A stretch of 64,000 nucleotides of DNA from Chromobacterium paludis (lineage in GTDB: Bacteria; Pseudomonadota; Gammaproteobacteria; Burkholderiales; Chromobacteriaceae): assembly GCF_008275125.1 (NCBI RefSeq), contig NZ_CP043473.1, forward strand, positions 2,418,001 through 2,482,000. The letters run 5' to 3'. The stretch's first letter is position 1. Each line of letters opens with the position of its first letter. The position numbers were made by a program, and so were the translations under genes. Positions 51,299-61,380 of this stretch are shown in pieces. The notes under the pieces are model-generated. The model worked only from the letters and a program-made list of their open reading frames with translations, was not told the origin of the DNA and did no database searches.

Positions 51299-52111
51299 TC
51301 AGGCTTGTTGTAGCAAGGCTTGCCGCAGCGTCTGCAGCAAAGGGGAAGGCGACCAGGTCTTGTCGCCCAAGCGGGCGAGCGGCCAGATGCCCATCAGGCT
51401 ATTGGAGAGAAAGGCCGCCTCAGCGTCAATCAAATCGGCGGCAGAGAGTCGCGATTCTATACATTTCAGTCCGAAATCCGCAGCATGGCTTGTCAACCAA
51501 TCACGCACCGCGCCGTTTACGCCGCATCTATCCAGCCGGGGGGTCAGGATTTGCTTGCCGCGCAGCAAGTAGACATTGCTCATGGTCCCCTCCGCCAGCC
51601 AGCCATCCTGATCCAGCAACAAGCCCTCCTGGATGGCCGCGTCGTCCCATTCGGAACGCGCCAGCACGCTTTCCAGCCGGTTCAGGTGTTTGATGCCGGC
51701 CAGCGCCGGCTGCAGGGACAGCCGCAGCTCGCACCAGCGCGCCGTCACGCCGTTTTCGCCATACGCGGCCGGATAGCCGGCCCAGGGCGACACCGAGACG
51801 ATGCGCGTCGGCGCGTTCGCGCCGGCCATGGCATAGCCGCGCGCGCCCTGGCCGCGGGTCAGCACGATCTTGGCCACCGCCAGCGCATGCTCGCGGCCCA
51901 GCGCCATCAGCTCGTCCAGCAGCAGCTGCTCGTCCGGGGCTTCCAGCCGCAGCCGCGCCGCATCGGCCGCCAGCCGCGCGTATTGCCAGGACCACATCCA
52001 CGGCCGGCCATGGCGCAGCTGCAGCGTGCGGAACACGCCGTCGCCGTAATTGAGGCCGCGGTCCAAGGCGGGGACCATGTCGCCCGGCAGGCCGTTGATG
52101 AGCATGGCCAT
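51299..52111 (-). CDS. pabC: Aminodeoxychorismate lyase (class IV PLP enzyme)
   Basis: The 270-residue fold type IV enzyme shows ALDRGLNYGDGVFRTLQLRHGRPW, ALAVAKIVLTRGQGARGY with the PLP-binding Lys, and GIKHLNRLESVLARSEW. DGWLAEGTMSNVYLLRG has the usual Glu. It releases pyruvate to form p-aminobenzoate for folate. The ATG shares one base with the pabB stop (TGATG); a TTG at 52114 is another candidate start. Confidence 0.93.
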   Translation of the reverse strand: MAMLINGLPGDMVPALDRGLNYGDGVFRTLQLRHGRPWMWSWQYARLAADAARLRLEAPDEQLLLDELMALGREHALAVAKIVLTRGQGARGYAMAGANAPTRIVSVSPWAGYPAAYGENGVTARWCELRLSLQPALAGIKHLNRLESVLARSEWDDAAIQEGLLLDQDGWLAEGTMSNVYLLRGKQILTPRLDRCGVNGAVRDWLTSHAADFGLKCIESRLSAADLIDAEAAFLSNSLMGIWPLARLGDKTWSPSPLLQTLRQALLQQA

Positions 52112-53403
52112 CAAGCCTGCTCCACTCCCAGCGCGCGCAGCAGGCCGCGCGCCTTGTGCCGGGTTTCCATCAGTTCGCGCTCGGGATCGGAATCGGCCAC
52201 GATGCCGCCGCCGGCGCGGAAGCGCAATTGACTGCCCTCCTGCATGAAGGTGCGGATCAGGATGTTGAAGTCCATGCTGCCATCGCGGTTCAGATAACCC
52301 AGGCTGCCGGTATAGGCGCGGCGGGCGCCGTTTTCCAGCTCGCGGATGATCTGCATGGTGCGCACTTTGGGGCAGCCGGTGATGGTGCCGCCGGGGAACA
52401 AGGCGCGCAGCACGTCTACCGGCGCGATGTCGTCGCGCAGCTGGCCGCGCACATTGGACTCGATGTGGTGAACGTAAGCGTAACTGGCCACCGCCATCAG
52501 CTCGTTGACCTCCACGGTGCCCGGACGGCTGATGCGGCCCAGGTCATTGCGCTCCAGGTCGATCAGCATCACGTGCTCGGCGCGCTCCTTGATGCTGCTG
52601 ATCAGCCGCTTTTTCAGCTCGGCGTCTTCCGCCGGATCTTGCGAGCGCGGATGGGTGCCGGCGATGGGCCGCGTCTCGGCCCAGCCCTCGCGCACGCGCA
52701 CCAGGCGCTCCGGCGACGAGCTGACGATCTGCGCCTCGCCAAAGTCCGCCAAGGCCGAGAACGGCGCCGGGTTGGCGCGGCGCAGCGCGGCGTACAGGTC
52801 CGGCGCGGCAATGCCGGCGGCCAGTTCGGCGCGCCAGCCGCGCGAGATGTTCACCTGAAACACATCGCCCTCGTAGATGTAGCGCTTGAGGCGGACTACC
52901 GCCTCGGTATACCACTCGGGCGGGTCTTCCTCCAGCGAGGACAACGCGACGGCCTGGGCCTGGAATGCCGGACGCTCGCTGACCAGTCGCTCCAGCCGGT
53001 GCCAGTCATCGGCCGTCTCGCCCACCAGCCAAGCCTCCTGGCGCGCCCTGTCCACCAGCACCGCGGCCGGCGCGCGCGCCCACACCGCCAGCGGGAAACT
53101 GTCCGGCAAAGCCTGCTCCACATGCGGCTCGAACTCGGACAGCAAGTCATAGGCCAGGTAGACGAACCAGCCGCCGACAAAAGGCAGGCCATGCGGGTTG
53201 GACACCGCGTGCGGGCGGAAGGCGCGCATTTCATCTAAAAATGCCTGGCCTTCGCCGCTATGAAACACGCGCCGGTCGCGCTGCATCAGGAGCAAGTCCC
53301 AGCCGCTGTCGCCGGACGACTGCATCAAGTAAGGGAAATTCTCGCGATCGGAAACGTGCAGCGCCAGCAAGTCGGGAATGAAATCGAGTTTCTGCGTGAA
53401 CAT
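52111..53403 (-). CDS. pabB: Aminodeoxychorismate synthase component I
   Basis: The 430-residue enzyme contains the chorismate-binding domain: VFQVNISRGWRAELAAG, ETRPIAGTHPRS, EHVMLIDLERNDLGRI, and FPGGTITGCPKVRTMQII. AYTGSLGYLNRDGSMDFNILIRT marks PabB rather than anthranilate synthase TrpE. It aminates chorismate with ammonia from a glutaminase (PabA) not in the window. ATG at 53403 was chosen for MFTQKLD; a longer frame to 53475 passes through intergenic sequence. Confidence 0.92.
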   Translation of the reverse strand: MFTQKLDFIPDLLALHVSDRENFPYLMQSSGDSGWDLLLMQRDRRVFHSGEGQAFLDEMRAFRPHAVSNPHGLPFVGGWFVYLAYDLLSEFEPHVEQALPDSFPLAVWARAPAAVLVDRARQEAWLVGETADDWHRLERLVSERPAFQAQAVALSSLEEDPPEWYTEAVVRLKRYIYEGDVFQVNISRGWRAELAAGIAAPDLYAALRRANPAPFSALADFGEAQIVSSSPERLVRVREGWAETRPIAGTHPRSQDPAEDAELKKRLISSIKERAEHVMLIDLERNDLGRISRPGTVEVNELMAVASYAYVHHIESNVRGQLRDDIAPVDVLRALFPGGTITGCPKVRTMQIIRELENGARRAYTGSLGYLNRDGSMDFNILIRTFMQEGSQLRFRAGGGIVADSDPERELMETRHKARGLLRALGVEQA

Positions 53404-53473
53404 CGGGCATCCTGGGCCGGCAAGGCCCGGCATTGATTGGCAATCACCGCCGGCCAACCTTGCGCGCGGCGGC

Positions 53474-53510
53474 AAAAAAGAAAAACCGCTGCGAGTGTAG
53501 CGCAGCGGTT
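53474..53510 (-). terminator. Intrinsic terminator at the end of the fatty acid operon
   Basis: A 10-bp stem AACCGCTGCG/CGCAGCGGTT with a 7-nt loop is followed by TTTCTTTTTT on the minus strand. It ends the transcript after fabF and separates pabB from that operon. Confidence 0.92.
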
Positions 53511-53539
53511 CGCTCTGTCAATCGAATGTTTCGACAGTC

Positions 53540-54781
53540 TTACACGCGCTTGAACACCAAGGTGCCGTTGGTGCCGCCAAAACCGAAGGAGTTGGAGATG
53601 CCCACCTCGATCTTCATGTCGCGCGCGGTGTTGGCCACATAATCCAGATCGCAGCCGCCCTCGATGTCCTGCTCGACCAGATTGATGGTCGGCGGCGACA
53701 CCTGATGATGGATGGCCAGGATGGTGTAGATCGCCTCCACGCCGCCGGCGCCGCCCAGCAAGTGACCGGTCATCGACTTGGTGGAGTTGACCACCAGCTT
53801 CTTGGCGTGGTCGCCGAAAGCCATCTTGATGGCGTTCGTCTCGTTGGTGTCGCCCAGCGGCGTGGACGTGCCGTGCGCGTTGACGTACTGCACCTGGTCG
53901 GCATGGATGCCGGCGTCGCGCAGCGCGTTGCTCACGCCGCGGGCCGGACCCTCGGTACTTGGCGCGGTGATGTGGTGCGCGTCCGAACTCATGCCGAAGC
54001 CGATCAGCTCCGCGTAGATTTTGGCGCCGCGCTTCACCGCGTGTTCGTACTCCTCCAGCACCAGCACGCCGGCGCCCTCGCCCATCACGAAACCGTCGCG
54101 GCCTTTGTCCCAAGGACGGGAGGCGGCTTCCGGATCGTCATTGCGCGTGGACATCGCCTTCATCGCGGCGAAACCGCCAATGCCCAGACGCGAGATCGCG
54201 CCTTCGGCACCGCCGGCCACCATGATGTCGGCGTCGCCGTACTGGATCAGGCGAGCGGCGTCGCCGATGCAGTGCGCGCCGGTGGTGCAGGCGGACACAA
54301 TGCCGTAACTCGGCCCCTGATAGCCCTTCAGGATGGACACCTGGCCGGCGATCAGATTGATCAGCGAACCGGGAATGAAGAACGGGCCGATTTTGCGCGG
54401 ACCGCCTTCCATCAAGGCCACGCCGGTTTCCTCGATCAGCGGCAAGCCGCCGATGCCGGAACCGATGTTGACGCCGACGCGGGTCTTGTCCAGGCCGGGG
54501 ATGTCATCCAGCCCGGCGTCGGCGACGGCCTGCAGGGCCGCGGCGATGCCGTAGTGAATGAACAAATCGTTGCGGCGCGCTTCCTTCGGCGAAATGTAGT
54601 CGCCGATATTGAAGTCCTTGACCTCGCCCGCGATCTGGCAAGCCATGTCGCTGGCGTCGAAACGGGTGATCTTGCCGATGCCGCTCTTGCCGGCGACCAG
54701 ATTGGCCCAGCCGGTGGCGACGTCATTGCCGACCGGGGACACATGGCCCAGGCCGGTGACTACTACTCTGCGTTTGGACAC
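53540..54781 (-). CDS. fabF: 3-oxoacyl-[ACP] synthase II
   Basis: The 413-residue condensing enzyme has the active Cys in [16 protein letters not shown], His in [12 protein letters not shown], and His in [15 protein letters not shown]. It extends acyl-ACP and makes cis-vaccenate. The GTG start at 54781 has GGAG upstream. It is the last gene of the fab operon and is preceded by a hairpin between it and acpP. Confidence 0.96.
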   Translation of the reverse strand: MSKRRVVVTGLGHVSPVGNDVATGWANLVAGKSGIGKITRFDASDMACQIAGEVKDFNIGDYISPKEARRNDLFIHYGIAAALQAVADAGLDDIPGLDKTRVGVNIGSGIGGLPLIEETGVALMEGGPRKIGPFFIPGSLINLIAGQVSILKGYQGPSYGIVSACTTGAHCIGDAARLIQYGDADIMVAGGAEGAISRLGIGGFAAMKAMSTRNDDPEAASRPWDKGRDGFVMGEGAGVLVLEEYEHAVKRGAKIYAELIGFGMSSDAHHITAPSTEGPARGVSNALRDAGIHADQVQYVNAHGTSTPLGDTNETNAIKMAFGDHAKKLVVNSTKSMTGHLLGGAGGVEAIYTILAIHHQVSPPTINLVEQDIEGGCDLDYVANTARDMKIEVGISNSFGFGGTNGTLVFKRV

Positions 54782-54877
54782 GAAGAATCTCCGTGAGAGA
54801 TGGGAGGGCAGTCTCCCGTTGAGACCAGGCGCGTGGCCTGCGCCGCGGCGCAAATCAAACGCGCGTTTGGAATCCTC

Positions 54878-54926
54878 ATAATAAAAGAACCTCTGCGGGC
54901 GAGCCGAAGCAGCACCGGGCAGAGGT
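54878..54926 (-). terminator. Attenuator-like hairpin between acpP and fabF
   Basis: On the minus strand ACCTCTGC pairs with GCAGAGGT around a GC-rich inner segment, and is followed by TCTTTTATTATG. Such a partial terminator would raise acpP mRNA relative to fabF. The U tract is imperfect. Confidence 0.6.
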
Positions 54927-54946
54927 CCTGGTCCCGAAGAAAGGGA

Positions 54947-55186
54947 TTACTTGTTCAGGTGAGCGGTGACGTAGTCAACGGCTTGCTGAACGGTCGTGAT
55001 CTTCTCGGCCTCTTCGTCCGGAATTTCGCACTCGAACTCTTCTTCCAGAGCCATTACCAGCTCAACGGTGTCGAGCGAGTCGGCGCCCAGATCGTCCACG
55101 AAGGAAGATTCGATCTTCACTTCGGCTTCGTTCACGCCCAGTTGCTCGGCGACGATCTTCTTCACGCGCGCTTCGATGTTTTCCAT
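54947..55186 (-). CDS. acpP: Acyl carrier protein
   Basis: The 79-residue acidic helical protein has Ser37 in [21 protein letters not shown], the 4'-phosphopantetheine site. [20 protein letters not shown] is a canonical start. ACP carries growing fatty acyl chains. The ATG at 55186 follows AAGGG; a longer frame to 55222 is less likely. A T-rich tract upstream (about 55240-55250) lies in the gap after fabG. Confidence 0.97.
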   Translation of the reverse strand: MENIEARVKKIVAEQLGVNEAEVKIESSFVDDLGADSLDTVELVMALEEEFECEIPDEEAEKITTVQQAVDYVTAHLNK

Positions 55187-55295
55187 TTGTATAAACCCTT
55201 GACCTTTCTGATTCGGGATCACAAAACCCCGGTATTCTACAAAAAAAAATTAGAGCAGCCTACCTAAATCTCATCCAGACATTTGCCGGACCAAT

Positions 55296-56033
55296 TTATG
55301 GCATCAGCATGCCACCATTTACATGCAATGTCTGACCCGTGATGTACGCGGCCCGGTCCGACGCCAAAAATACAACGGCATCGGCAATATCTTTGGCGTC
55401 GCCCAAGCGGCCCAGGGCGATCTGCCCCACCAACGCCTCGCGCTGCGCTTCCGGCAGCGCGCGGGTCATGTCGGTGTCGATGAAGCCCGGCGCCACGCAG
55501 TTGACGGTGATGTTGCGGCTGCCCACCTCGCGCGCCATGGACTTGGTGAAGCCCATGATACCCGCCTTGGCGGCGGCGTAGTTGGCCTGGCCGGCATTGC
55601 CCATTGCGCCCACCACGGACGCGATGTTGATGATGCGGCCGCTGCGGGCCTTCATCATGCCGCGCATCACGGCCTTGGAAGCCTTGAACACGGACTTCAG
55701 ATTGGTGTCCATGATGGCGTCCCAGTCCTCGTCCTTCATCCGCATCAACAAGCCGTCGCGGGTAATGCCGGCATTGTTCACCAGAATGGCCACCGCGCCG
55801 AATTCCTTCTCCACCGCGTCCACCAGCGCCTCCACGGCGCCGTCTTCGGTCACGTTCAGCACGCGGCCGGCGCCGCCCTTGGCGGACAGGCGTTCGCCGA
55901 TGGCGGCCGCGCCGGACTCCGAGGTGGCGGTGCCGATGACGACGGCGCCCTCGGCCGCCAGCGCGTCGGCGATGGCAGCGCCTATGCCGCGCGAAGCGCC
56001 GGTCACCAGCGCCACTTTGCCTTGCAGACTCAT
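55296..56033 (-). CDS. fabG: 3-oxoacyl-[ACP] reductase
   Basis: The 245-residue SDR has TGASRGIG, NNAG (LVNNAGITRDGLLMRM), the triad in INIASVVGAMGNAGQANYAAAKAG, and APGFIDTDMTRALP. It reduces beta-ketoacyl-ACP with NADPH. ATG at 56033 has GGAG nine nt upstream. Its neighbours fabD, acpP and fabF confirm the role. Confidence 0.96.
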   Translation of the reverse strand: MSLQGKVALVTGASRGIGAAIADALAAEGAVVIGTATSESGAAAIGERLSAKGGAGRVLNVTEDGAVEALVDAVEKEFGAVAILVNNAGITRDGLLMRMKDEDWDAIMDTNLKSVFKASKAVMRGMMKARSGRIINIASVVGAMGNAGQANYAAAKAGIMGFTKSMAREVGSRNITVNCVAPGFIDTDMTRALPEAQREALVGQIALGRLGDAKDIADAVVFLASDRAAYITGQTLHVNGGMLMP

Positions 56034-56121
56034 AAGGTATGTCTCCATTGTGTCGGCGCCCGCCCCGCCCGGGGCGCGACGCCGCGAACCGGCCACGGAC
56101 CGGTCCGCCTGTTCGGTGCGC

Positions 56122-57051
56122 TTACTGCAGTTCGGCGCTCGCCGCTTCCAGCGCGGCGCGGTCGGTCAGCGTCAGGCACTTGACGTTGCCGTCTATGCGC
56201 TTGGCCAGGCCAGCCAACACCTTGCCCGGGCCGCACTCCGCCATCAGCGTCACGCCGTCGCCGGCCAGCTTCTGGATGGTTTCGGTCCAGCGCACCGGCA
56301 TGTAAAGCTGACGGACCAGCGCGTCGCGGATTTGCGCCGGATCGCTGTAGCTGGCCACGTCGGCGTTGTGCAGCACCGGAATGGCCGGCACGTTCAGGTG
56401 CACGTCCTTCAGCGCCTCCGCCAGACGCTCGGCGGCCGGCCGCATCAGCGAGCAGTGCGAGGGCACGGACACCGGCAAGGGCAGCGCGCGCTTGGCACCC
56501 TTGGCCTTGCACGCCTCCATGGCGCGTTCCACGGCCGCCTTGTGGCCGGCGATCACCACCTGGCCCGGCGAGTTGAAATTGACCGGCTCCACCACCTCGC
56601 CCTGCGCGGCCTCCGCGCAAGCGGCGCGGATGTCGTCGTCGGACAGGTTCAGGATGGCGGCCATGGCGCCGGCGCCGGCCGGCACCGCGGCCTGCATGGC
56701 CTCGGCGCGCAGACGCACCAGCTTGACGGCCTCGGCGAACGGCAAGGCGCCCGCGGCCACCAAGGCGGTGTATTCGCCCAGGCTATGGCCGGCGACCACG
56801 GCCGGCTGCTTGCCGTTCAGGTCCTGCCACGCCAGATAAGTGGCGTAGCCGGCGGCCAGCATGATGGGCTGGGTATTGACGGTGGCGTTGATGGCGTCGG
56901 CGCTGTCCGCCTGCAGCATGCCCCACAAGTCCACCGACAGCGTGTCGGAGGCCTCTTCGAAGGTGTGCTGCACGACCGGCAGGTCGGCGAAGCCATCCAT
57001 CATCTTCAGGCTCTGCGAGCCTTGACCGGGAAACAGAAAAGCAAAAGTCAT
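56122..57051 (-). CDS. fabD: Malonyl-CoA:ACP transacylase
   Basis: The 309-residue enzyme has FLFPGQGSQ, the nucleophile Ser in VAGHSLGEYTALVAAGAL, and His in VSVPSHCSLMRPAAERL. It loads malonyl groups on ACP. The start MTFAFLFPGQG is standard. The 128-bp gap before it (toward fabH) contains imperfect hairpin sequence but no gene. Confidence 0.96.
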   Translation of the reverse strand: MTFAFLFPGQGSQSLKMMDGFADLPVVQHTFEEASDTLSVDLWGMLQADSADAINATVNTQPIMLAAGYATYLAWQDLNGKQPAVVAGHSLGEYTALVAAGALPFAEAVKLVRLRAEAMQAAVPAGAGAMAAILNLSDDDIRAACAEAAQGEVVEPVNFNSPGQVVIAGHKAAVERAMEACKAKGAKRALPLPVSVPSHCSLMRPAAERLAEALKDVHLNVPAIPVLHNADVASYSDPAQIRDALVRQLYMPVRWTETIQKLAGDGVTLMAECGPGKVLAGLAKRIDGNVKCLTLTDRAALEAASAELQ

Positions 57052-57179
57052 TGTCGACTCCACTGAATTCGACGCAAAGGATGACGCAAGTCCGCCCTCG
57101 CTGCCAAGCCCGATCCGCAAAAAAACCGCTGATAATCGGCGAAATGGCGGCGAAACGCCGTTTTCGCATCACCCGCTTA

Positions 57180-58139
57180 TCAATAGATCAGCAGCGCGGC
57201 GCCCCAGGCGAAACCGCCGCCTATGCCCTCCAGCAACACGGTCTGGCCGCGCTGGATGCGCCCATCCCTTACCGCCACGTCCAGCGCCAACGGAATGGAG
57301 GCCGCCGAAGTATTGCCCTGCTCCGGCAAGGTGACGATGACCTTGTCCATGGGCAGGCCCAGATGCTTGGCGGTGGATTCGATGATGCGCAGATTGGCCT
57401 GATGCGGCACCAGCCAATCGACGGCGGACTTGTCCATGCCGGCCTCGGCCAGCGTGGTGGTGGCGATCTCGGACAGCGACTTGACGGCGAATTTGAACAC
57501 CGCCGGACCGTCCATGTGCAGATACGGCATGCCCTGGATCTTGCCGCCGGAAATCTGCGCCGGGGTGTTCAGCAGGCCCTGGTAGCGGCCGTCGGCCGCC
57601 AGCTTGGCGTGCAAGATGCCCGGCTCTTCGGACGCGCCCAGCACCACCGCGCCGGCGCCGTCGCCGAACAGCACGCAGGTGCGGCGGTCATCCCAGTCCA
57701 GCACGCGCGACATGATCTCGGCGCCGACCACCAGCGCCCGCTTCGCCATGCCGCTCTTGATATAGGCATTGGCGGTGTTCAGGGCGTAGATGAAGCCGGC
57801 GCAAACGGCTTGCACGTCGAAAGCGGGAATGCCGGGCAGGCCCAGCTTCTCCTGCAAGATGCAGGCGGTGCTGGGGAAGATCATGTCCGGGGTGGTGGTG
57901 GCGACGATGATCAGGTCGATCTCGCCCTTGTCGATGCCGGCGCTGGCGATGGCGGCTTCCGCCGCCTTCAGCGCCAGGTCGCTGGTCTTGTGCTCGTCAT
58001 CCGCAATATGGCGCGCGCGGATGCCAGTACGAGAGACGATCCACTCGTCGCTGGTCTCCACGCGTTCGGCCAATTGCGCATTGGTAAGCACCTGGGACGG
58101 CAGAAAGCTGCCAGTGCCGAGAATGCGGGAATAGCCCAT
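57180..58139 (-). CDS. fabH: 3-oxoacyl-[ACP] synthase III
   Basis: The 319-residue condensing enzyme has Cys in [17 protein letters not shown], His in [12 protein letters not shown] and Asn in [11 protein letters not shown]. It starts fatty acid synthesis from acetyl-CoA and malonyl-[17 protein letters not shown] is a typical start. It lies 5 nt after plsX. Confidence 0.97.
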   Translation of the reverse strand: MGYSRILGTGSFLPSQVLTNAQLAERVETSDEWIVSRTGIRARHIADDEHKTSDLALKAAEAAIASAGIDKGEIDLIIVATTTPDMIFPSTACILQEKLGLPGIPAFDVQAVCAGFIYALNTANAYIKSGMAKRALVVGAEIMSRVLDWDDRRTCVLFGDGAGAVVLGASEEPGILHAKLAADGRYQGLLNTPAQISGGKIQGMPYLHMDGPAVFKFAVKSLSEIATTTLAEAGMDKSAVDWLVPHQANLRIIESTAKHLGLPMDKVIVTLPEQGNTSAASIPLALDVAVRDGRIQRGQTVLLEGIGGGFAWGAALLIY

Positions 58140-58144
58140 GTATG

Positions 58145-59182
58145 TCAGTTCGCTTCTGCCTCGGGTTGCTTGAGCTTGTCTAGTTGTGTGGCAACCCGTT
58201 CGGCAATGTGACCAATCACGTCGGAGCCGGCCTCCTCGCATGCCTGCGCCAACGCGTAACGGAATCCTGTGACGTCGGCGCCGCCGTGGCTTTTCACCAC
58301 GATGCCGCGCAGGCCCAGCAAGCTGGCCCCGTTATAGCGGCGCGGGTCGATGCGCTTCTTGAAAAGCGCCAGCACGGGCAGCGCGGCCAGCGCGCACACG
58401 CGCGTCCACCAGCTGCGGCCGAACTCTTCTTTCAGGAATACGGCGAACATGTGCGCCAGCCCCTCAGCTGTCTTGAGCGCCACATTGCCGGTGAAACCGT
58501 CGCAGACTACCACATCCACCGTGCCCTTGCAGATGTCGTCGCCTTCCACGTTGCCGTAGAAATTCAGCTCCGACTGGCGCAGCAGTTCGGCAGTCTTCTT
58601 GATGTTGTCGTTGCCCTTGATATCCTCGCTGCCGATGTTCAGCAGACCGACGGAAGGATTGGCCTTGCCTTGCAGGCCGGCCACCAGTTCGGAACCCATG
58701 ATGCCGAACTGCAACAATTGTTCTGGAGTGCAATCGACGTTGGCGCCCAGATCCAGCACGCAGGAAGTGCCCTTGACATTAGGCAGCAACTTGGCGATGG
58801 CGGGGCGGTCGATGCCCGGAATGGTCTTGAGGACGAAACGCGCGGTGGCCATCAGCGCGCCGGTGTTGCCGGCGGAAACGGCGGCCTGCGCCTTGCCTTC
58901 CTTGACCAGATTGATCGCCACCCGCATCGACGAATCTTTCTTATTCTTCAGGGCGAGCTGAGGCGCCTCGTCCATGCCCACCACTTGAGTGGCATGCTGG
59001 ATGAGGATGCGCTCACGCACGGCGCCCGCATGCAGGGCCAGTTCCGCCTCAAGGGCAGGCTGGTCTCCTACGAGAATCAGTTGGGTGTCGGGGTGGTCTT
59101 GCAGGAATTGGATCGATGCCGGGACGGTAACCTTGAGGCCAACGTCACCGCCCATAGCATCAACCGCGACGGTGATAGTCAT
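58145..59182 (-). CDS. plsX: Phosphate acyltransferase PlsX
   Basis: The 345-residue protein starts [15 protein letters not shown] and contains [20 protein letters not shown] and [17 protein letters not shown]. It makes acyl-phosphate from acyl-ACP for phospholipid synthesis. ATG at 59182 is preferred to an adjacent TTG. It is coupled to rpmF upstream and fabH downstream. Confidence 0.96.
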   Translation of the reverse strand: MTITVAVDAMGGDVGLKVTVPASIQFLQDHPDTQLILVGDQPALEAELALHAGAVRERILIQHATQVVGMDEAPQLALKNKKDSSMRVAINLVKEGKAQAAVSAGNTGALMATARFVLKTIPGIDRPAIAKLLPNVKGTSCVLDLGANVDCTPEQLLQFGIMGSELVAGLQGKANPSVGLLNIGSEDIKGNDNIKKTAELLRQSELNFYGNVEGDDICKGTVDVVVCDGFTGNVALKTAEGLAHMFAVFLKEEFGRSWWTRVCALAALPVLALFKKRIDPRRYNGASLLGLRGIVVKSHGGADVTGFRYALAQACEEAGSDVIGHIAERVATQLDKLKQPEAEAN

Positions 59183-59238
59183 CAACGATTGCGGTAAAAG
59201 TGCCTACTTAAGGATAGGATGCGAAAGACAGGAGCGAA

Positions 59239-59418
59239 TTACTCGCCCTTGGTCTTCACAACCTTGCGGCCACGGTAGAAGCCGTTCGGGCTGATGTGGT
59301 GGCGCAGGTGGGCTTCGCCGGTGCTGGCTTCAACTGCCAGGGCCGGGGCGGTCAGAAAATCGTGTGCACGATGCATGCCGCGCTTGGACGGGGACTTTTT
59401 GTTCTGTTGAACAGCCAT
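59239..59418 (-). CDS. rpmF: 50S ribosomal protein L32
   Basis: The 59-residue protein [20 protein letters not shown]... is followed by [17 protein letters not shown] and ends KTKGE. It lacks the four Cys of zinc-binding L32 forms, as is common in proteobacteria. TAGGAG precedes the ATG. It sits between yceD and plsX as in many proteobacteria. Confidence 0.95.
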
Positions 59419-59465
59419 GGTCGACTCCTAAGAAATTCAAGTAGATTCGGTATAGCGAATCGGGG

Positions 59466-59969
59466 TTACTCGGACTTGGGTCTCTTAAGCGCCGCCAGCA
59501 CCGCAAACGGATTGGGCTTGTCAGCCTTGGCGAGCGAGAGAGTATCCCTGCCGCATTCGTCGTGTTTCGGCGCATGCGGCAAGCCCATAATGATTTCGTC
59601 TTCGATCAGCGCAGTCGCGTCGAACTCGGGCTCGGCGAGAATCGCATCCAGCGTGTCGTCCAGTTCGCAGGCTTCTTCCAGCTTGTCTTGGCTGACAAAC
59701 AGCGTGAGCACCGAATCGGTGTCCAGGCTGAACGGCATGCCGTCCAGACAACGTTGGCAAACGACGTTCAACGCGGCGGTCAGACGAATGCGCAGCGCGG
59801 GGCGCTGCAATTCATCGATAAAACCGTCGAGCTGATACGACACTTCGCCGGAAGCGTCTGCTAGGTCGCCACGAATGCGCTCGTCGAGTTCCGCCACCGG
59901 CGTATTGCCGGACAGCGAACGGCCCTCCCGGGCGAACTTGAGCGGATCGATCAAAATCGGTTTAGACAT
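59466..59969 (-). CDS. yceD: YceD/DUF177 family protein (large rRNA subunit accumulation)
   Basis: The 167-residue protein contains ALNVVCQRCLDGMPFSLDTDS, with the family's CxxC-containing core (VCQRCL), and an acidic EDEIIMGLPHAPKH region. The family supports 23S rRNA accumulation. It always precedes rpmF. It probably opens the operon that runs to fabF. Confidence 0.9.
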   Translation of the reverse strand: MSKPILIDPLKFAREGRSLSGNTPVAELDERIRGDLADASGEVSYQLDGFIDELQRPALRIRLTAALNVVCQRCLDGMPFSLDTDSVLTLFVSQDKLEEACELDDTLDAILAEPEFDATALIEDEIIMGLPHAPKHDECGRDTLSLAKADKPNPFAVLAALKRPKSE

Positions 59970-60086
59970 AAACTCCGCATGGTACAATCCATTCCCCTGA
60001 TTTGTCAAAAGAAACAAGGCAAGGCCGCAGCATGGCCGCGGACGATTCCGCCGCCCCTCCGGCATGGCCGCCAACCGGCTCGAATC

Positions 60087-60668
60087 ATGCACATCGTACT
60101 GGCTTCCACTTCCCGCTATCGCCAAGAAATCATCGCCCGCCTGGGCCTGCCCTTCGGCGCCGAACCTCCCATCTGCGATGAAACGCCGCTGGAAGGCGAA
60201 AGCGCGCTGGAAACCGCGGTGCGCCTGGCCCGCACCAAGGCCCAATCGCTGGCCGGCAAACACCCGAACGCGCTGATCATAGGCTCCGACCAAGTGGCGC
60301 TGCTGGACGGCAAGCAAATCGGCAAGCCCGGCAGTTATGAAAACGGCGTGGCCATGCTCAAATGGATGAGCGGCCGCACCGTGGTGTTCCACTCGGCGCT
60401 GGCGTTGTACAACAGCCACAGTGGCAAGCTGCAAGAATGCGTGGGCATCACCAAAGTGACGCTGCGCCAGCTGACGGAAGCGCAGATCCGCAACTATCTG
60501 GACAGAGAGCCGGACGCGCTGCATTGCGCCGGCAGCGCCAAGAGCGAAGGCCTGGGCGGCGCGCTGCTGGAGAAAGTGGAGTCAGACGACCCCAACGCGC
60601 TGATCGGCGTGCCGCTGTTCCAGCTAATCACCATGCTGGGCAATGAGGGCGTGGAGGTGCTGAAATGA
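60087..60668 (+). CDS. Maf family nucleotide pyrophosphatase (YceF-like)
   Basis: The 193-residue protein starts MHIVLASTSRYRQEIIARLGL and contains ETAVRLARTKAQSLA, IIGSDQVALLDG and GKPGSYENGVAML. It belongs to the YceF subfamily, which removes m7GTP and other odd nucleotides. yceF lies next to yceD-rpmF in E. coli too. Its stop overlaps the next ATG (ATGA). Confidence 0.9.
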   Translation: MHIVLASTSRYRQEIIARLGLPFGAEPPICDETPLEGESALETAVRLARTKAQSLAGKHPNALIIGSDQVALLDGKQIGKPGSYENGVAMLKWMSGRTVVFHSALALYNSHSGKLQECVGITKVTLRQLTEAQIRNYLDREPDALHCAGSAKSEGLGGALLEKVESDDPNALIGVPLFQLITMLGNEGVEVLK

Positions 60669-61369
60669 GCGGCACCCTGTTCCTGATCCCCGCCCCGCTG
60701 GGCGATGAAAGCATTGCCTGGCTGCCCGAGGGCGAGCGCGCCAAAGTCGTCCATATCACCCACTTTGTGGTGGAGGCGGAAAAAACCGCGCGCAAGCATC
60801 TGAAAGCGCTGGGCGTGACGACGCCGATCCGCGAGCTGGCCATGAGCACGCTGAACGAGCACACCAAGGAGACGGACGTCGCCGCCCTGCTCGCCCCGCT
60901 GAAGGCCGGCCATGACGTCGGCCTGATCTCCGAGGCCGGCTGCCCGGCCGTGGCCGACCCCGGCGCCCAGCTGGTGGCGCTGGCGCACCGCCACGGCATC
61001 CGCGTCGAACCGCTGATCGGCCCCTCCTCCATCCTGCTGGCGCTGATGGCCAGCGGCGCCAACGGCCAATGTTTCGCCTTCCACGGCTACCTGCCGGTAG
61101 ACGCCGCCGAAAAAGCCAAGCAGGTGAAAGAGCTGGAACAGCGCTCGCGCCAGCGCAACGAGACGCAACTCTTTATAGAAACGCCTTACCGCAACAACGC
61201 GCTGCTGCTACAGCTGCGCGAAACGCTGGCGCCGTCCACCCGTCTCGCGGTAGCCTGCGATCTGACCCTGCCGACGCAAACCATCGTCAGCCACCGCGTG
61301 CAGGATTGGCCCAAGGACGCGCCGGACCTGCACAAGCGGCCAGCCATTTTCGTGATCCACGCCGCCTGA
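60665..61369 (+). CDS. Tetrapyrrole-methylase family SAM methyltransferase, RsmI-like
   Basis: The 234-residue protein contains [58 protein letters not shown] and FHGYLP. This is the SAM-binding pattern of RsmI and related methylases. It is shorter than RsmI (about 280 residues) because the C-terminal helical domain is missing. Possible 16S rRNA or other target; not certain. It is coupled to maf. Confidence 0.82.
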   Translation: MSGTLFLIPAPLGDESIAWLPEGERAKVVHITHFVVEAEKTARKHLKALGVTTPIRELAMSTLNEHTKETDVAALLAPLKAGHDVGLISEAGCPAVADPGAQLVALAHRHGIRVEPLIGPSSILLALMASGANGQCFAFHGYLPVDAAEKAKQVKELEQRSRQRNETQLFIETPYRNNALLLQLRETLAPSTRLAVACDLTLPTQTIVSHRVQDWPKDAPDLHKRPAIFVIHAA

Positions 61370-61380
61370 GACGCGCCGCC

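Noticed and set aside
55238..55255. T-rich run after fabG as a terminator
   Set aside because: No stable stem precedes the T tract on the minus strand, so it was not called as a terminator.
59979..60008. TTGACA-N18-TACCAT promoter for yceD
   Set aside because: The -10 box would start transcription at or almost at the ATG and destroy the visible GGAG ribosome site, so the match is probably coincidental.
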